Shown in pieces: positions 17,947-27,010 of a stretch of DNA of 64,000 nucleotides (position 1 is the stretch's first letter; the number at the start of each line of letters is the position of its first letter). The stretch is from Mesorhizobium sp. B2-4-15 (GTDB lineage Bacteria; Pseudomonadota; Alphaproteobacteria; Rhizobiales; Rhizobiaceae), in assembly GCF_006658505.1 (NCBI RefSeq), contig NZ_VFUZ01000018.1, forward strand, positions 61,843 through 125,842, given 5' to 3'. The position numbers and the translations under genes were made by a program. The notes under the pieces were generated by a model. That model searched no databases and had not been told where the DNA came from. It saw only the letters and a program-made list of their open reading frames with translations.

Positions 17947-18861
17947 TCAAAGGCCGTTGGCGCGGAATTTCCCGTCCAGAAATGTCTTGGCGCGCGGCAC
18001 GTCATCCTCGGTCAGATGCTCGATGATGACCGGGATGTTCGGGTGCTTCTCGCTGAGCCGCTTGAGATAGAGGTCGTAGTTGAGCGAGCCTAGACCAGGT
18101 GCGGGCAACTCGATCTCGCCGACACCACGGAATGTCAGCCCTTCATGGGCGTTCTCGTCGCCAATGTCGGCATGCTTCTCCGACTTGTCGCCGCCCGAGC
18201 GCTTGACGTCCTTGGCATGCGCGATCCTGATCTTGTCCGTCAGCGTGTCGAACACCTGGTTCAGCACCTGGTCCATGCGATCTATGTTGTGAGCCTCGAA
18301 ATAATTGGTCGGGTCCATCAGCAGGCCGAGCCCGGGGTGATCGACCTGCGCGAACATTTTCACCGTCTCCTCGACCGAGCCGACGGCATTGTTGACATAG
18401 GTTTCGAGCAGGAACACCGCGCCGTGGTCATAGGCCGTCCGGGCAAGGTCGGAGATCACCTTGCGGCATTCCTCGAACCCCTCTTCGGTCTTGTTTTTGG
18501 GATGATGCACCCAGTCGGATTCGGTGTTGTAGGTGCCGGTTTCGGAGATCACATAGGGCGAGCCGAAATCGCGCGCGTTGCGGATGATCTCCTTGAGATA
18601 GCCGACGCGCCTTTCGCGCTCGGCTTTGTCGGGATGGATGATGTTGGTGTAGCCTGAAATGCAGCAGACCGGCAGATTATGGTCGCGGAATGTATCGCGA
18701 ACCTTTTTCGCCTTGTCCCCAGTGATCTGCCCGGCCGACAGGTCGATATCCCTGAAATGCAGGTCGAGTTGTACTGTGTTGAAACCGAGCGTGCGGATGC
18801 GCCTTGCGGCCTCCTCCAGCTCGTAAGGGAAATAGCCTGTAAAGATACCTGCCTGCATCAT
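17947..18861 (-). CDS. mocC: Sugar phosphate isomerase/epimerase (AP endonuclease 2 fold), MocC-like
   Basis: The 304-residue TIM-barrel protein of the xylose-isomerase-like AP_endonuc_2 family opens with FTGYFPYELEEAARRIRTLG. Metal-ligand positions are suggested by ETYVNNAVGSVEE, LLMDPTNYFEAHN, RIAHAKDVKRS and the late PVIIEHL. Relatives include inosose isomerase (IolI) and MocC. ATG 18861 has a GGGAGGA site 9 bases upstream. It lies 18 bases before the membrane hydroxylase gene, so the two are co-transcribed. Confidence 0.85.
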   Translation of the reverse strand: MMQAGIFTGYFPYELEEAARRIRTLGFNTVQLDLHFRDIDLSAGQITGDKAKKVRDTFRDHNLPVCCISGYTNIIHPDKAERERRVGYLKEIIRNARDFGSPYVISETGTYNTESDWVHHPKNKTEEGFEECRKVISDLARTAYDHGAVFLLETYVNNAVGSVEETVKMFAQVDHPGLGLLMDPTNYFEAHNIDRMDQVLNQVFDTLTDKIRIAHAKDVKRSGGDKSEKHADIGDENAHEGLTFRGVGEIELPAPGLGSLNYDLYLKRLSEKHPNIPVIIEHLTEDDVPRAKTFLDGKFRANGL

Positions 18862-18918
18862 GGGGTGAAGTCCTCCCGGTAAGCGATTCAGCCGCCACGC
18901 TAATCGGCGGCAGGATGT

Positions 18919-20007
18919 TCAGTCGGTCGAGATTTCGGCGAGCCTGACAGTGCGACCTTCCGCCATCGAGCGATAACCGGCTTCGACCAGAGCCATGGTC
19001 TTGACGTTCTCGGCGACCGACAGCGCCGGTGGCGTGTCGGTCTTCACGGCATATTGAAGCTGCTCCATCACGCCGATGAAGGCGTGCGGGAACCACATCG
19101 TATCCCAGCTTGGGCTGACCCATTCACCGCCGGTCGTTTCGGTCGAGGCGTAGGTCAAGGTCGAAGCCACGCCAGTCGGCCAGCCGATCGTGCCCTTGGC
19201 GACACCCTTTGTGCCGTCGACACGCCAGTTGATGTGCTGATCGTCTCGATAGCCCTGCTGACGCGGACCGGACCACACATCCTCCAGCGACACGGCGAGC
19301 ACGCCGGAAGGGAACCGCAAGGTCGACACCGTGATGCCGTCGGAGTGCTCGAACGTCGTGCGCGGATCCTTGCGCGTCAGCGTGGTGATCTCCAGGGGAT
19401 CACCGAACAGGAAGCGCAGCACGTCGAGATGATGCACGCTCATATTGGCAAGTGTAAGCCGGTCGTAATCGGCGAGGAAGGCCTGCCAGTGCGGGATCGC
19501 ATGCATATCGATCTGCGCGAAGACGATGTCGCCGAGCGCGCCAGTATCGATGATCTGCTTCAGCACGCGCATGGATTGGTCGTAGCGCATGTTCTGGTTG
19601 ACCGAGAGGATCTTGCCTGAAGTTGCCGCCTCGTCGCGCAGCTTGACGGCTTCCTCGACCGACAGCGCCAACGGCTTCTGCGCCAGGATCGCCTTGATGT
19701 GCTTCTGCTTCAGCGCATGACGGATCAACGCCGGCTGCTGGTCGGGAGGAAAGGCAAGGTCGACGATCTCGACATTATTGTCTTCGATCAGCTGCTCCGG
19801 CGTGTCGTGCACGGTCGGGATACCCCAGCGTGTGGCCACCTTCTCGGCGCTGGCCTTCGTCCGCGAGGCGATCGCCACCACTGGAAATTCGGCTTGCGCA
19901 TAAGCGGCCAGGTGGCACTCGGCCATGATCATGCCGCCGCCGACGCAGCCGATCCGGTATTCCCTGACGCGCACCTTGACGTCCGGCTCGAATCCCATGC
20001 TCGCCAT
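18919..20007 (-). CDS. mocA: Gfo/Idh/MocA family oxidoreductase
   Basis: The 362-residue NAD(P)-dependent dehydrogenase has the N-terminal Rossmann turn GCVGGGMIMAECHLAAY (about 20-36), the family EKP-like motif as AQKPLALSVEEA, where the lysine is catalytic, and NMSVHHLDVLRFLFG carrying the conserved histidine and aspartate. Substrates in this family are inositols, inosamines and sugars. The start at 20007 has GGGAGGA 5 bases upstream. It appears to lead the run 20007 to 15660. The moc symbol rests on the neighbourhood rather than on sequence identity, which could not be computed. Confidence 0.85.
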   Translation of the reverse strand: MASMGFEPDVKVRVREYRIGCVGGGMIMAECHLAAYAQAEFPVVAIASRTKASAEKVATRWGIPTVHDTPEQLIEDNNVEIVDLAFPPDQQPALIRHALKQKHIKAILAQKPLALSVEEAVKLRDEAATSGKILSVNQNMRYDQSMRVLKQIIDTGALGDIVFAQIDMHAIPHWQAFLADYDRLTLANMSVHHLDVLRFLFGDPLEITTLTRKDPRTTFEHSDGITVSTLRFPSGVLAVSLEDVWSGPRQQGYRDDQHINWRVDGTKGVAKGTIGWPTGVASTLTYASTETTGGEWVSPSWDTMWFPHAFIGVMEQLQYAVKTDTPPALSVAENVKTMALVEAGYRSMAEGRTVRLAEISTD

Positions 20008-20174
20008 CCAGTCCTCCCGTCGAGGACTGGATATAACGCGATGGCCCCGGCATCGGCCAAGGCCTGCACCATCATTTCCCATCAGGACAATGGAGGTGAA
20101 AGCCGTGAAGGTTAAAAGCAAAAAGGCCGGCTCAGTTGGGCGCGGCGTCGAAAATCGCGAGGCGATGTCTGCCC

Positions 20175-20648
20175 TTATTGGACCGCTGCTCCCTCGGCGA
20201 CCGCGGCATCGACAAAGCGGACGATCGCCTTGCCATCCTCATCAACACCGATGAAAATCCGCTCACCAGAAACAATGCCGGCAATATCACACACCACCAG
20301 CGGCATGCTGATCCCGTAAAGGAACTCCGCCACGATGGCGCCGACGGCCAGGATCGGGTCCGGCCGCTCAATGAGAATTCCGGTCGGTGCCATGCCCCTG
20401 CGGATCGCCTCCGCCAATACCGAGGACGAGGAGGATGAGCCCCGCCCGCTCGGCATGACCAGGATCTTGCCGGCGACATTCTGGCTGAGACCGGGATGGG
20501 AATGGTCGATGATATCGCCCGACTCCGCATCGACGCCGCCCCAGAAGCTGAGCGGCTGCGAAAACACCAAGGCCTGCCCTTCCGCGGTGCCGGCCAGCTG
20601 GAATGTACCGGATCGCTCGACAACTTCCGTTTCCACCGGCATCGTCAT
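20175..20648 (-). CDS. Aconitase X small (swivel, DUF126) subunit
   Basis: The 157-residue protein is the swivelling domain of aconitase X: LSFWGGVDAESGDIIDHSHPG (broken after the first 20 residues in relatives by variable loops), then NVAGKILVMPSGRGSSSSSS and the late VVCDIAGIVSGERIFIG. The GRGSSSSS loop is the family hallmark that contacts substrate. It starts with ATGA overlapping the large-subunit stop. Two-subunit bacterial aconitase X enzymes characterised so far dehydrate cis-3-hydroxy-L-proline; the exact substrate here is not proven. Confidence 0.88.
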   Translation of the reverse strand: MTMPVETEVVERSGTFQLAGTAEGQALVFSQPLSFWGGVDAESGDIIDHSHPGLSQNVAGKILVMPSGRGSSSSSSVLAEAIRRGMAPTGILIERPDPILAVGAIVAEFLYGISMPLVVCDIAGIVSGERIFIGVDEDGKAIVRFVDAAVAEGAAVQ

Positions 20649-21895
20649 AACACACTCCGCACGACATGTCCGACAGCGGCGGAACGGATGCAATCCCTCA
20701 TCTCGGCGAAAGCGACAGTCACGCCGATATTGCCTGGCGCGTAATGCGCCCATTTGCCGGAATTTGTCATCACCACGCCGTCGAGCCGTTCGAGAATCGC
20801 TGTGACATAGGTACAAGTGTCGGCGACGGGGATCAGGCCGAACGCCTCCATGCCATCAAGCGCGCCCTCCTCCTGCAGTCGCGTCAGCGTCGCCCGCCCG
20901 GTGTTGACATAGATCGGAATGCCCCTGCCCGGCGCGACCTCGCGCAGCATGGGCAACAGGCGCGCCCATTCTTCGTGGGAGAAGTGCGGCGTGCCCAGCG
21001 ACACGGCCGAGAGCGGCGCACCGTCGGCCACTCCAGACAGCCTGGCCAAAGCATGATCGATGTCGGCACGGCTGATGCGGATAGTCTCCTCGGGCGGCAT
21101 GCCCTGGAATGCGTCATCAAGCGTTCCCGCTTCCGGCGTGATGCCGACCGCATGAAACAGCGCCACAGCACCTGTCGTTGCCGCCGCGGCACCCAACGCC
21201 TTCAACTGGTCCTCGTCGCGCGGTTGCGGCAGGCCAGTGATAACCGGAACACGATCGCCGCTCGCTTGCCCGATGATCAGCCCGACGCCGACGAACAGGC
21301 TGTCGCTCGGTTCCGGATCGGCAACCGCCAGTTCGAACAGGATGCGGCCGCGCCGGTTTTCGCTCAGATGCAGGCCCCAGGCCGGCGCGCGTCCGGTCAT
21401 GGCGCAGCACAGATCGATGAAGTCGCCATAGCGGTTGGTGCGCGCGCCGATCACCGAATTGGCGAAGACGATGGCGTTGGATTCACCCCAGGCGATCTGC
21501 TGGCCGAAGCTAGGCCGAAAGCGCGTTTGGTAGGGCGCGCACGTGAAGGTCGCCTGACAGCCAAGCTCCAGATGCGCCTTCATCAGCCGCCGCGCTGGCA
21601 CTTCCTCCGCTGCCGCCATCTTCACCATGCCTGGATGGATGAGGTCGAACGAGCCGACATTGAGCGTCGTCGATACCAGCACGCGGCCACCGCCCTCGAC
21701 CAGCCGTTCGACGAAATCGAGCCCCGCCTTGCCGTGATAAAGGCAGCCATCGATGTGGGCGCCCGAAACATCGAGGAGGCCATGCGCGCCTACCGCGTTG
21801 GAAAAGGCAACGAGGATTTTCATCGCGGCAGCGGCCGAAGGACCTTGCTCGCCGTCGAGCATGGATTGATCTCCGACAGTCAATTCCAAAGTCAT
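20645..21895 (-). CDS. Aconitase X catalytic large (DUF521) subunit
   Basis: The 416-residue protein carries the DUF521 fold: VGAHGLLDVSGAHIDGCLYH near residues 35-55, QATFTCAPYQ with a conserved cysteine, WGESNAIVFANSVIGARTNR, GRAPAWGLH and the late DTCTYV plus TNSGKWAHYAPG with further conserved cysteine. These cysteines hold an iron-sulfur centre or mononuclear iron in characterised members. It is coupled to the small subunit by a 4-base overlap. Reaction inferred: dehydration of a hydroxyproline-type acid to an enamine/pyrroline, which the cyclodeaminase homologue at 13180 could then reduce. Confidence 0.88.
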   Translation of the reverse strand: MTLELTVGDQSMLDGEQGPSAAAAMKILVAFSNAVGAHGLLDVSGAHIDGCLYHGKAGLDFVERLVEGGGRVLVSTTLNVGSFDLIHPGMVKMAAAEEVPARRLMKAHLELGCQATFTCAPYQTRFRPSFGQQIAWGESNAIVFANSVIGARTNRYGDFIDLCCAMTGRAPAWGLHLSENRRGRILFELAVADPEPSDSLFVGVGLIIGQASGDRVPVITGLPQPRDEDQLKALGAAAATTGAVALFHAVGITPEAGTLDDAFQGMPPEETIRISRADIDHALARLSGVADGAPLSAVSLGTPHFSHEEWARLLPMLREVAPGRGIPIYVNTGRATLTRLQEEGALDGMEAFGLIPVADTCTYVTAILERLDGVVMTNSGKWAHYAPGNIGVTVAFAEMRDCIRSAAVGHVVRSVL

Positions 21896-21925
21896 CGGTA
21901 CTCCAGCAGCTTACTCGACAGCATG

Positions 21926-22104
21926 GCGGGACAGCGCCCCCTCTGCCCTACCGGGCATCTCCCCCACAAGGGGAGATGGGCAGCTTCGGCCTTATTGCAC
22001 TTTTTGCAACGTGGAATTTCCGCGAAACCGGCAACAACAGCCGATCTCGCCGCTCGTGGGGAGATCTCCGGCAGGACAGAGGGGGGCGCGAAGGAACGCC
22101 AATA
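21926..22104. repeat. Palindromic repeat element with inverted ends
   Basis: The left end (21926-21984) contains gcgggacagcgccccctctg and catctcccccacaagggg. The right end (22056-22104) is the inverted counterpart: gtggggagat, ggcaggacagaggggggcgc and gaaggaacgcc. About 70 non-coding bases lie between. The same sequence family is present at 37374-37540 in the opposite arrangement, with a single copy at 44054-44118 and a partial copy at 63609-63650. It separates the aconitase X operon from the end of the Pot-type ABC operon. Confidence 0.8.
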
Positions 22105-22127
22105 GTTGCAGCTATTTACAGCGCCAA

Positions 22128-23195
22128 CTATCCCGCCGCGATCAGCACCGTGCTCTCCGGCGACCAGCGCAGCACCACGTCCTGCCCTTCCGCCAGCCGG
22201 TCCATGCCGGTGTTCTGCACGATGACCTTCAGCGTCTGGCCGGCACGCTCGACGAAATAGGTGCTGTTGTTGCCGGCAAAGATGCGCTTGGAGACCTGCC
22301 CTCGCAATTCGTTGGCGTTGGCGGCGTCCAGAACCCCGGGATCGGCCGCGATGCGGATGCGCTCGGGCCGCACCGCGCAACTCGCCTTGGCGCCGGCAGC
22401 AAGCCGGTCGCCCACATCGGCCGCGATCGCCGTGCCATCCGGCAGGCGAATGCCGTTGCCGGTCGCGTCGCCGCGAAAGATGTTGGCGTCGCCGAGGAAA
22501 GTGGCGGCGAATTCGCTCTTTGGCCGGTCGTAGATCTCCTCCGGCGGCCCTTCCTGCACCAGCCGCCCGTCGCGCAATATGCCGATGCGGTCGCTCATCG
22601 TCAGCGCCTCTTCCTGGTCGTGCGTGACGAAGATGGTGGTGATGCCGATCTCGCGCTGGATGCGCTTCAACTCGATCTGCATGTCGACGCGCAACGCCTT
22701 GTCGAGCGCGCCCAATGGCTCGTCGAGCAAAAGCACGCGCGGCTTGGTGACGATGGCACGCGCCAGCGCCACGCGCTGACGCTGGCCGCCGGAGAGCTGA
22801 TGCGGGCGCCGGGCGCCAAGCTTGCCGAGTTGCACGAGATCCAGTGCGCGCTGCACTTCGGTGGCGATCACCGCCTTCGCCTCGCCGCGCACCGACAGGC
22901 CGAAGGCGACATTGTCGGCAACGCTCATATTGGGAAACAGCGCATAGTTCTGGAACACCATGCCGATGCGCCGCTTCTCGACCGGCACCCGCTCGACGCT
23001 CTCACCGCCGATGGAAATACGGCCCGAGTCGGGAAAGTCGAAACCGGCGATCTGACGCAGCAGCGTGGTCTTGCCGCTGCCGGACGGCCCAAGCAGCGCA
23101 TAGAAGCCGCCATCGGCGAAATCGATGGAGACATCGTCCAGCGCCTTGTGCGCGCCGAAGCTGCGCGAGACGTTCGATACCTGCACGCCGGCCAT
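22128..23195 (-). CDS. Spermidine/putrescine-type ABC transporter ATP-binding protein (PotA-like)
   Basis: The 355-residue ATPase has Walker A GPSGSGKTT, Q-loop VFQNYALFP, signature LSGGQRQRVALARAI, Walker B LLLDEPLGALD, H-loop VTHDQEEAL and a C-terminal TOBE domain (CAVRPERIRI). ATG 23195 overlaps the previous gene's stop (TAATG). It is the last gene of a seven-gene minus-strand operon that starts at 28791. Substrate specificity belongs to the binding protein; PotA-like ATPases also serve opines, amines and iron chelates. Confidence 0.92.
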   Translation of the reverse strand: MAGVQVSNVSRSFGAHKALDDVSIDFADGGFYALLGPSGSGKTTLLRQIAGFDFPDSGRISIGGESVERVPVEKRRIGMVFQNYALFPNMSVADNVAFGLSVRGEAKAVIATEVQRALDLVQLGKLGARRPHQLSGGQRQRVALARAIVTKPRVLLLDEPLGALDKALRVDMQIELKRIQREIGITTIFVTHDQEEALTMSDRIGILRDGRLVQEGPPEEIYDRPKSEFAATFLGDANIFRGDATGNGIRLPDGTAIAADVGDRLAAGAKASCAVRPERIRIAADPGVLDAANANELRGQVSKRIFAGNNSTYFVERAGQTLKVIVQNTGMDRLAEGQDVVLRWSPESTVLIAAG

Positions 23196-23983
23196 TATTT
23201 CTCTCCGCCGAATTTGAAGAAGCGCGCCGTGAGCAGCATCAGCGCCATCGACACGACAATGATGATGGTCGAGACCGCATTGATCTCGGGCGTGAAACCC
23301 TTGCGGATCGCGGCATAGATTTCGACCGGCAGCGTCGTCTGTCCCGGCGTCGACAGGAAGTAGGAGACGACGAACTGGTCGAACGAAACCGCAAAGGCGA
23401 ACAGCCCGCCGGCGATCACGCCCGGCATGATCCAGGGCAGCGTGACGCGATTGGTCACCTGCCACTGGTTGGCGCCCAGCGAACGCGCCGCCTCTTCCAG
23501 TTCCGGCGCGAAGGTCTGCAGCCGCGCCGAGACGACGACGATGACATAGGGCAGCGCCAGCGCGACATGGCCGAGCAGGATGGCGAACAGGCCGCGCCCG
23601 ATGCCGACGCCGAAGAAGAAGATCAGCATCGCCGTGCCGGTGATCAGCCATGGAATGGCGATCGGCGGGAATAGCAGCGCCTGCAGCAATTTCTTGCCGC
23701 GAAATTCATAGCGAAAGAGTGCCAGCGACGCCGCCGTGCCGAGAACCACGCAGATGATGGTGGCGATGACGGCGATCTCGAGACTGTTCCAGGTGGCCGA
23801 GATCAGCTGGTCGTTCTGCCAGAGCGAGGCATACCAGTCCGTCGTCCACTCGAATGGCAGTTGGTAGAAGGGCGAGACATTGAACGACATCAGCGCCATG
23901 ATGATGATGGGCAGGTAGAGGAAGGCGAGCAGCATGAAGATATAGAGCCGGCCGAACCATTCCAGGATGCGGGTGATCATCAT
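23195..23983 (-). CDS. Spermidine/putrescine-type ABC transporter permease (PotC-like)
   Basis: The 262-residue permease has six hydrophobic helices, the first being LYIFMLLAFLYLPIIIMALM. The EAA loop is EEAARSLGANQWQVTNRVTL. The PotC-type first periplasmic loop (SFNVSPFYQLPFEWTTDWY) is recognisable. Its start is at the stop of the PotB-like gene and its end overlaps the PotA-like start, so all three are translationally coupled. Confidence 0.92.
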   Translation of the reverse strand: MMITRILEWFGRLYIFMLLAFLYLPIIIMALMSFNVSPFYQLPFEWTTDWYASLWQNDQLISATWNSLEIAVIATIICVVLGTAASLALFRYEFRGKKLLQALLFPPIAIPWLITGTAMLIFFFGVGIGRGLFAILLGHVALALPYVIVVVSARLQTFAPELEEAARSLGANQWQVTNRVTLPWIMPGVIAGGLFAFAVSFDQFVVSYFLSTPGQTTLPVEIYAAIRKGFTPEINAVSTIIIVVSMALMLLTARFFKFGGEK

Positions 23984-24852
23984 CAGTTGGCCCTCTTCAG
24001 CACCGGCGAGGCAACCGCCAGGATGACCAGCACGACAGCCAGCAGGATGAAGGAGAGAGCAGCCCCCAGCGGCCAGTTGAACACGGCGACGAACTGGTCC
24101 TCGATAACGGTGCCGTAAAAAGTGCCGGTGCGTCCGCCGAGGATGCGCGGCTCCATGAAGGAGCCGACGACCGGCACGAAGATCAGCGCGGCGCCCGCCA
24201 CAAGGCCGGGCATCGACAGCGGGATGATCACCCGCTTCAGCACCTGAAGCCGCGAGGCGCCGAGCGAACGCCCGGCCTCGATCAGCGAGTCATCGATTGC
24301 CTGGAGGGTCAGGTAACAGGTCAGCACCATATAGGGCACATAGGAGTGCACCAGCCCGATGATGACCGCCGGATAGGAATACATGAGATCGATGTTGATC
24401 TTGAACGGCAGCACGGCATTGAGCGCAGTGTCGAGGATGCCGCCCTCGCGCAAAACCATCGCCCAGGAGAAGATGCGCACCAGCCCGTTCGACCAGAACG
24501 GCAGGATGACGAGCAGGAAAATCGCCTCGCGGCTTCTGCCCTTCAGTACCTTGGCCAGCACGTAGGCCGCCGGATAGCCGATGATGATGCACCACAGCGT
24601 CACCTCGAGACCGAGGCGCAGCGAGGCCAGCAGCAATGTCAGATAGAGGCTCTGCGAGAAGAAGGCGGCATAGTTGCCAAGCGTGAATGCCCATGGCTTT
24701 CCCGACAGCGGCAGGTCGGTCATGAACGAGAAGAAGACCATCGCCGAGAGCGGCAGGAAGATCGCCACGGTCAGCCAGAGATAGGCAGGCGCCAGCCACG
24801 GCAACGCCTTTCTCAGCCCGTTGTGCGACGCGATCGCACCCTGCGCTGCCAT
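23983..24852 (-). CDS. Spermidine/putrescine-type ABC transporter permease (PotB-like)
   Basis: The 289-residue permease begins with a short cytosolic tail and helix PWLAPAYLWLTVAIFLPLSA. The EAA loop reads EAGRSLGASRLQVLKRVIIP, followed by the PotB-type PVVGSFMEPRILGG. It lies 67 bases downstream of the PotD-like gene and overlaps the PotC-like gene by one base. Together with that protein it forms the membrane channel. Confidence 0.92.
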   Translation of the reverse strand: MAAQGAIASHNGLRKALPWLAPAYLWLTVAIFLPLSAMVFFSFMTDLPLSGKPWAFTLGNYAAFFSQSLYLTLLLASLRLGLEVTLWCIIIGYPAAYVLAKVLKGRSREAIFLLVILPFWSNGLVRIFSWAMVLREGGILDTALNAVLPFKINIDLMYSYPAVIIGLVHSYVPYMVLTCYLTLQAIDDSLIEAGRSLGASRLQVLKRVIIPLSMPGLVAGAALIFVPVVGSFMEPRILGGRTGTFYGTVIEDQFVAVFNWPLGAALSFILLAVVLVILAVASPVLKRAN

Positions 24853-24919
24853 GAGAACCCTCCTCCCCAGGATTGAGGAACCAGCCGGCGCGAGCCGCCG
24901 GCTGGTCCAGACGTGAACT

Positions 24920-25984
24920 TTACTTCACATCGACCTTGAGCTGCTGCCAAAGCGCCAGATAGGCTTCGCGCTGGGCGTCGGTGATCGGCGCCTGGAACTG
25001 GATGCGCTTGGCCACCGCAGGGTCGCCCATCACCTTGCGGTTGAAGGCATCCTCCGGCAGCGCTTCCACCGCCTTGGTGTTGGCCGAGACCGGAGCACCG
25101 ACCTTGGTGACCCATTCGACATAGAATTTCGGGTCGATCATGTAGTTGATGAAAGCCTCGGCGCCGGCGACATTCTTGGAGCCGACCGGAATGGAGAAGG
25201 CGTCGAGCCAGGCGACAGCGCCTTCCTGCGGGATGACCAGTGAGACCGGCAGCTTGAAGTGGGTCTTGGCGCGGTCGGCCGAGCCGCTCCAGTAAGTGCC
25301 GATGTCGATCTGGTTGGAGGCGACCATCTGGTTCCAGTCGTTCTCCGAACTCCAGAAGGTCTTGATCTGCGGCATCAGCGAGGTCAGTTTGGTCTTGACC
25401 GCATCCATATCCTTGATGTCGTTGATATTCTGGCCGGTGGCGATGGCGCCGAACTGCACCGCCTCGACAGCGTCGTCGCGGATGATGACGCGGCCCTTAT
25501 GCGCCGGATTCCACATCTCGGCGATCGACGTTGGCGGCTTGTCGAAGGATTTTTCGTTGATGGCGAGCGCCGTCAGGCCCCAGACCCACGGCACGCCGTA
25601 GACCTTGCCATCATGATCGAGCATCGGCGACCCGGCCTTGTCCTTGCTGATGTCGGCATAGTTCGGCAGCTTGGAGATATCGATCGGCTGGATCAGCTTT
25701 TCGGCCATTGCCTGGTCGTTGAAGGCGGCATTGATCATGACGACGTCATAGAGACCCGGATTGGTCCTGATCTTCGTCAGCATCTCCTGTTCGGAGTTGA
25801 AGAAGTCGTTGACCACCTTGAAGCCGGTCGCCTTCTCGAAATTGGCGACCGCCCAGGGTTCATCGGCGCCGTAGCCTTTCCAGTTGAGGACATGCACTTC
25901 TTCGGCGGCCTGGGCAGCGAAGGCAAGTGCGGAGGTGAAGACGGCGGTTGCCGTCAAGAGTGCAGTCAAGTCAGGCATGCGCAT
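24920..25984 (-). CDS. Spermidine/putrescine-type ABC transporter substrate-binding protein (PotD-like)
   Basis: The 354-residue periplasmic protein has a signal peptide ending near AFAAQA, and the mature start EEVHVLNWKGYGADEPW resembles PotD (LNWxxY). VYGVPWVWGLTALAIN and NYMIDPKFYVEWVTKVGAP are further family segments. The ATG at 25984 has GAGAGGAAC upstream. In this operon the binding protein stands beside an ADP-ribosylglycohydrolase-fold enzyme and a PfkB kinase, so the cargo is probably a cationic N-glycoside rather than a polyamine; that is inference. Confidence 0.9.
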   Translation of the reverse strand: MRMPDLTALLTATAVFTSALAFAAQAAEEVHVLNWKGYGADEPWAVANFEKATGFKVVNDFFNSEQEMLTKIRTNPGLYDVVMINAAFNDQAMAEKLIQPIDISKLPNYADISKDKAGSPMLDHDGKVYGVPWVWGLTALAINEKSFDKPPTSIAEMWNPAHKGRVIIRDDAVEAVQFGAIATGQNINDIKDMDAVKTKLTSLMPQIKTFWSSENDWNQMVASNQIDIGTYWSGSADRAKTHFKLPVSLVIPQEGAVAWLDAFSIPVGSKNVAGAEAFINYMIDPKFYVEWVTKVGAPVSANTKAVEALPEDAFNRKVMGDPAVAKRIQFQAPITDAQREAYLALWQQLKVDVK

Positions 25985-26023
25985 GGTTCGTTCCTCTCTG
26001 TGTTTGCCCGCTTCCGGGGCTTG

Positions 26024-27010
26024 TCAGGCTGTCTGATGGGCCTTCTTTGTCTGGCCAGGTGTGCCGGTCAAAGGACCGTTGACCTGGCTCAGGAAAATCT
26101 GGATCTCCGCGTCGGTCGGCGCTGACGAGCCACCATGGCGGGTGACCGAAATGGCGGCCGCCGCATTGGCGTAGCGCGCCGCCTCGAAGGGCGGCACGCC
26201 GCGCGCCAGCGCGCTGACGAAGGCGCCGATATGAGTGTCGCCGGCGCCATTGGTGTCCACCGCCGCCACCTTGAACCCGGGAATGGTCTCGGCGGACCCA
26301 TCCGCCAACCGCATATGGCAGCCCTTGGCGGCGCTGCGGATGATGACGCCATCGGCTTTCGGGCAATGCTCCGCAAGCAGTTGTGCCGCAAGCGACTCGA
26401 CGTCGTCGCCTGGACCAGCGATCTCTCGGGCTTCAGTCGTGTTGCAGCTTAGCCAGGTCGTACGGGCCAGAACACGCTTCAGGATGGGACGAGCGATGTC
26501 CGCAACGACGGGCGCCGGATCGAAGACGAAGGGAACGTCTTCCGGCAGCGCCTCGATCCAGTCGGTGAGCGCCTCGCGGCTCCCGGTATAGCTGAGCGTA
26601 TAGCCCGAGGCGAACACCCAGTCGCCCGGTAAGACAACCACGGGCGCCATCATGCCGAGGCTAAGAATGCTCTCCGCACCAGGCCAGGACACGAAGGTGC
26701 GTTCGGCATCGCTTGAGATCATCGCGACGCAATTGCCGCTGTCCATGGCAGGCGATGGCGGCGTCAGCGTCTCTATGCCCTCGGCGGCAAGGGCGGCACG
26801 CAGGAAATCACCATTCGGCCCGCTGCCGAGCTGGCCGCCAAACACCACTGTCATGCCGGTCCGGCTGGCCGCGACCATCATGTTGAAGCCGCCGCCGGCG
26901 ACTTGGGCATAGGTTGACGCCGTCTTCTCCGTGCCCGGCGCCGGCAAGGCGTCAATGCGGTAGACGTAGTCGACCACCGCGCTGCCGGTATGGACGAGCC
27001 GCCCGCTCAT
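26024..27010 (-). CDS. PfkB-family carbohydrate kinase
   Basis: The 328-residue ribokinase-fold enzyme has the N-terminal GSAVVDYVYRIDALPAPGTE, the glycine pair motif AGGGFNMMVAASRTG (signature 1), and signature 2 DTNGAGDTHIGAFVSAL near residue 250 with the catalytic Asp of GAGD. The usual DTTGAGD has Asn for the second Thr here. The family phosphorylates ribose, nucleosides, fructose-lysine and similar sugars with ATP. Its start overlaps the glycohydrolase stop by 4 bases, which supports sequential action: cleavage, then phosphorylation of the released sugar. Confidence 0.9.
   Translation of the reverse strand: MSGRLVHTGSAVVDYVYRIDALPAPGTEKTASTYAQVAGGGFNMMVAASRTGMTVVFGGQLGSGPNGDFLRAALAAEGIETLTPPSPAMDSGNCVAMISSDAERTFVSWPGAESILSLGMMAPVVVLPGDWVFASGYTLSYTGSREALTDWIEALPEDVPFVFDPAPVVADIARPILKRVLARTTWLSCNTTEAREIAGPGDDVESLAAQLLAEHCPKADGVIIRSAAKGCHMRLADGSAETIPGFKVAAVDTNGAGDTHIGAFVSALARGVPPFEAARYANAAAAISVTRHGGSSAPTDAEIQIFLSQVNGPLTGTPGQTKKAHQTA

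Noticed and set aside
22128..23651. 507-codon reading that would fuse a 152-residue N-terminal extension to the PotA-like ATPase
   Set aside because: The extra part is antisense-like sequence out of frame with the PotC-like permease, which occupies the same bases; ATG 23195 with TAATG coupling is the better start.
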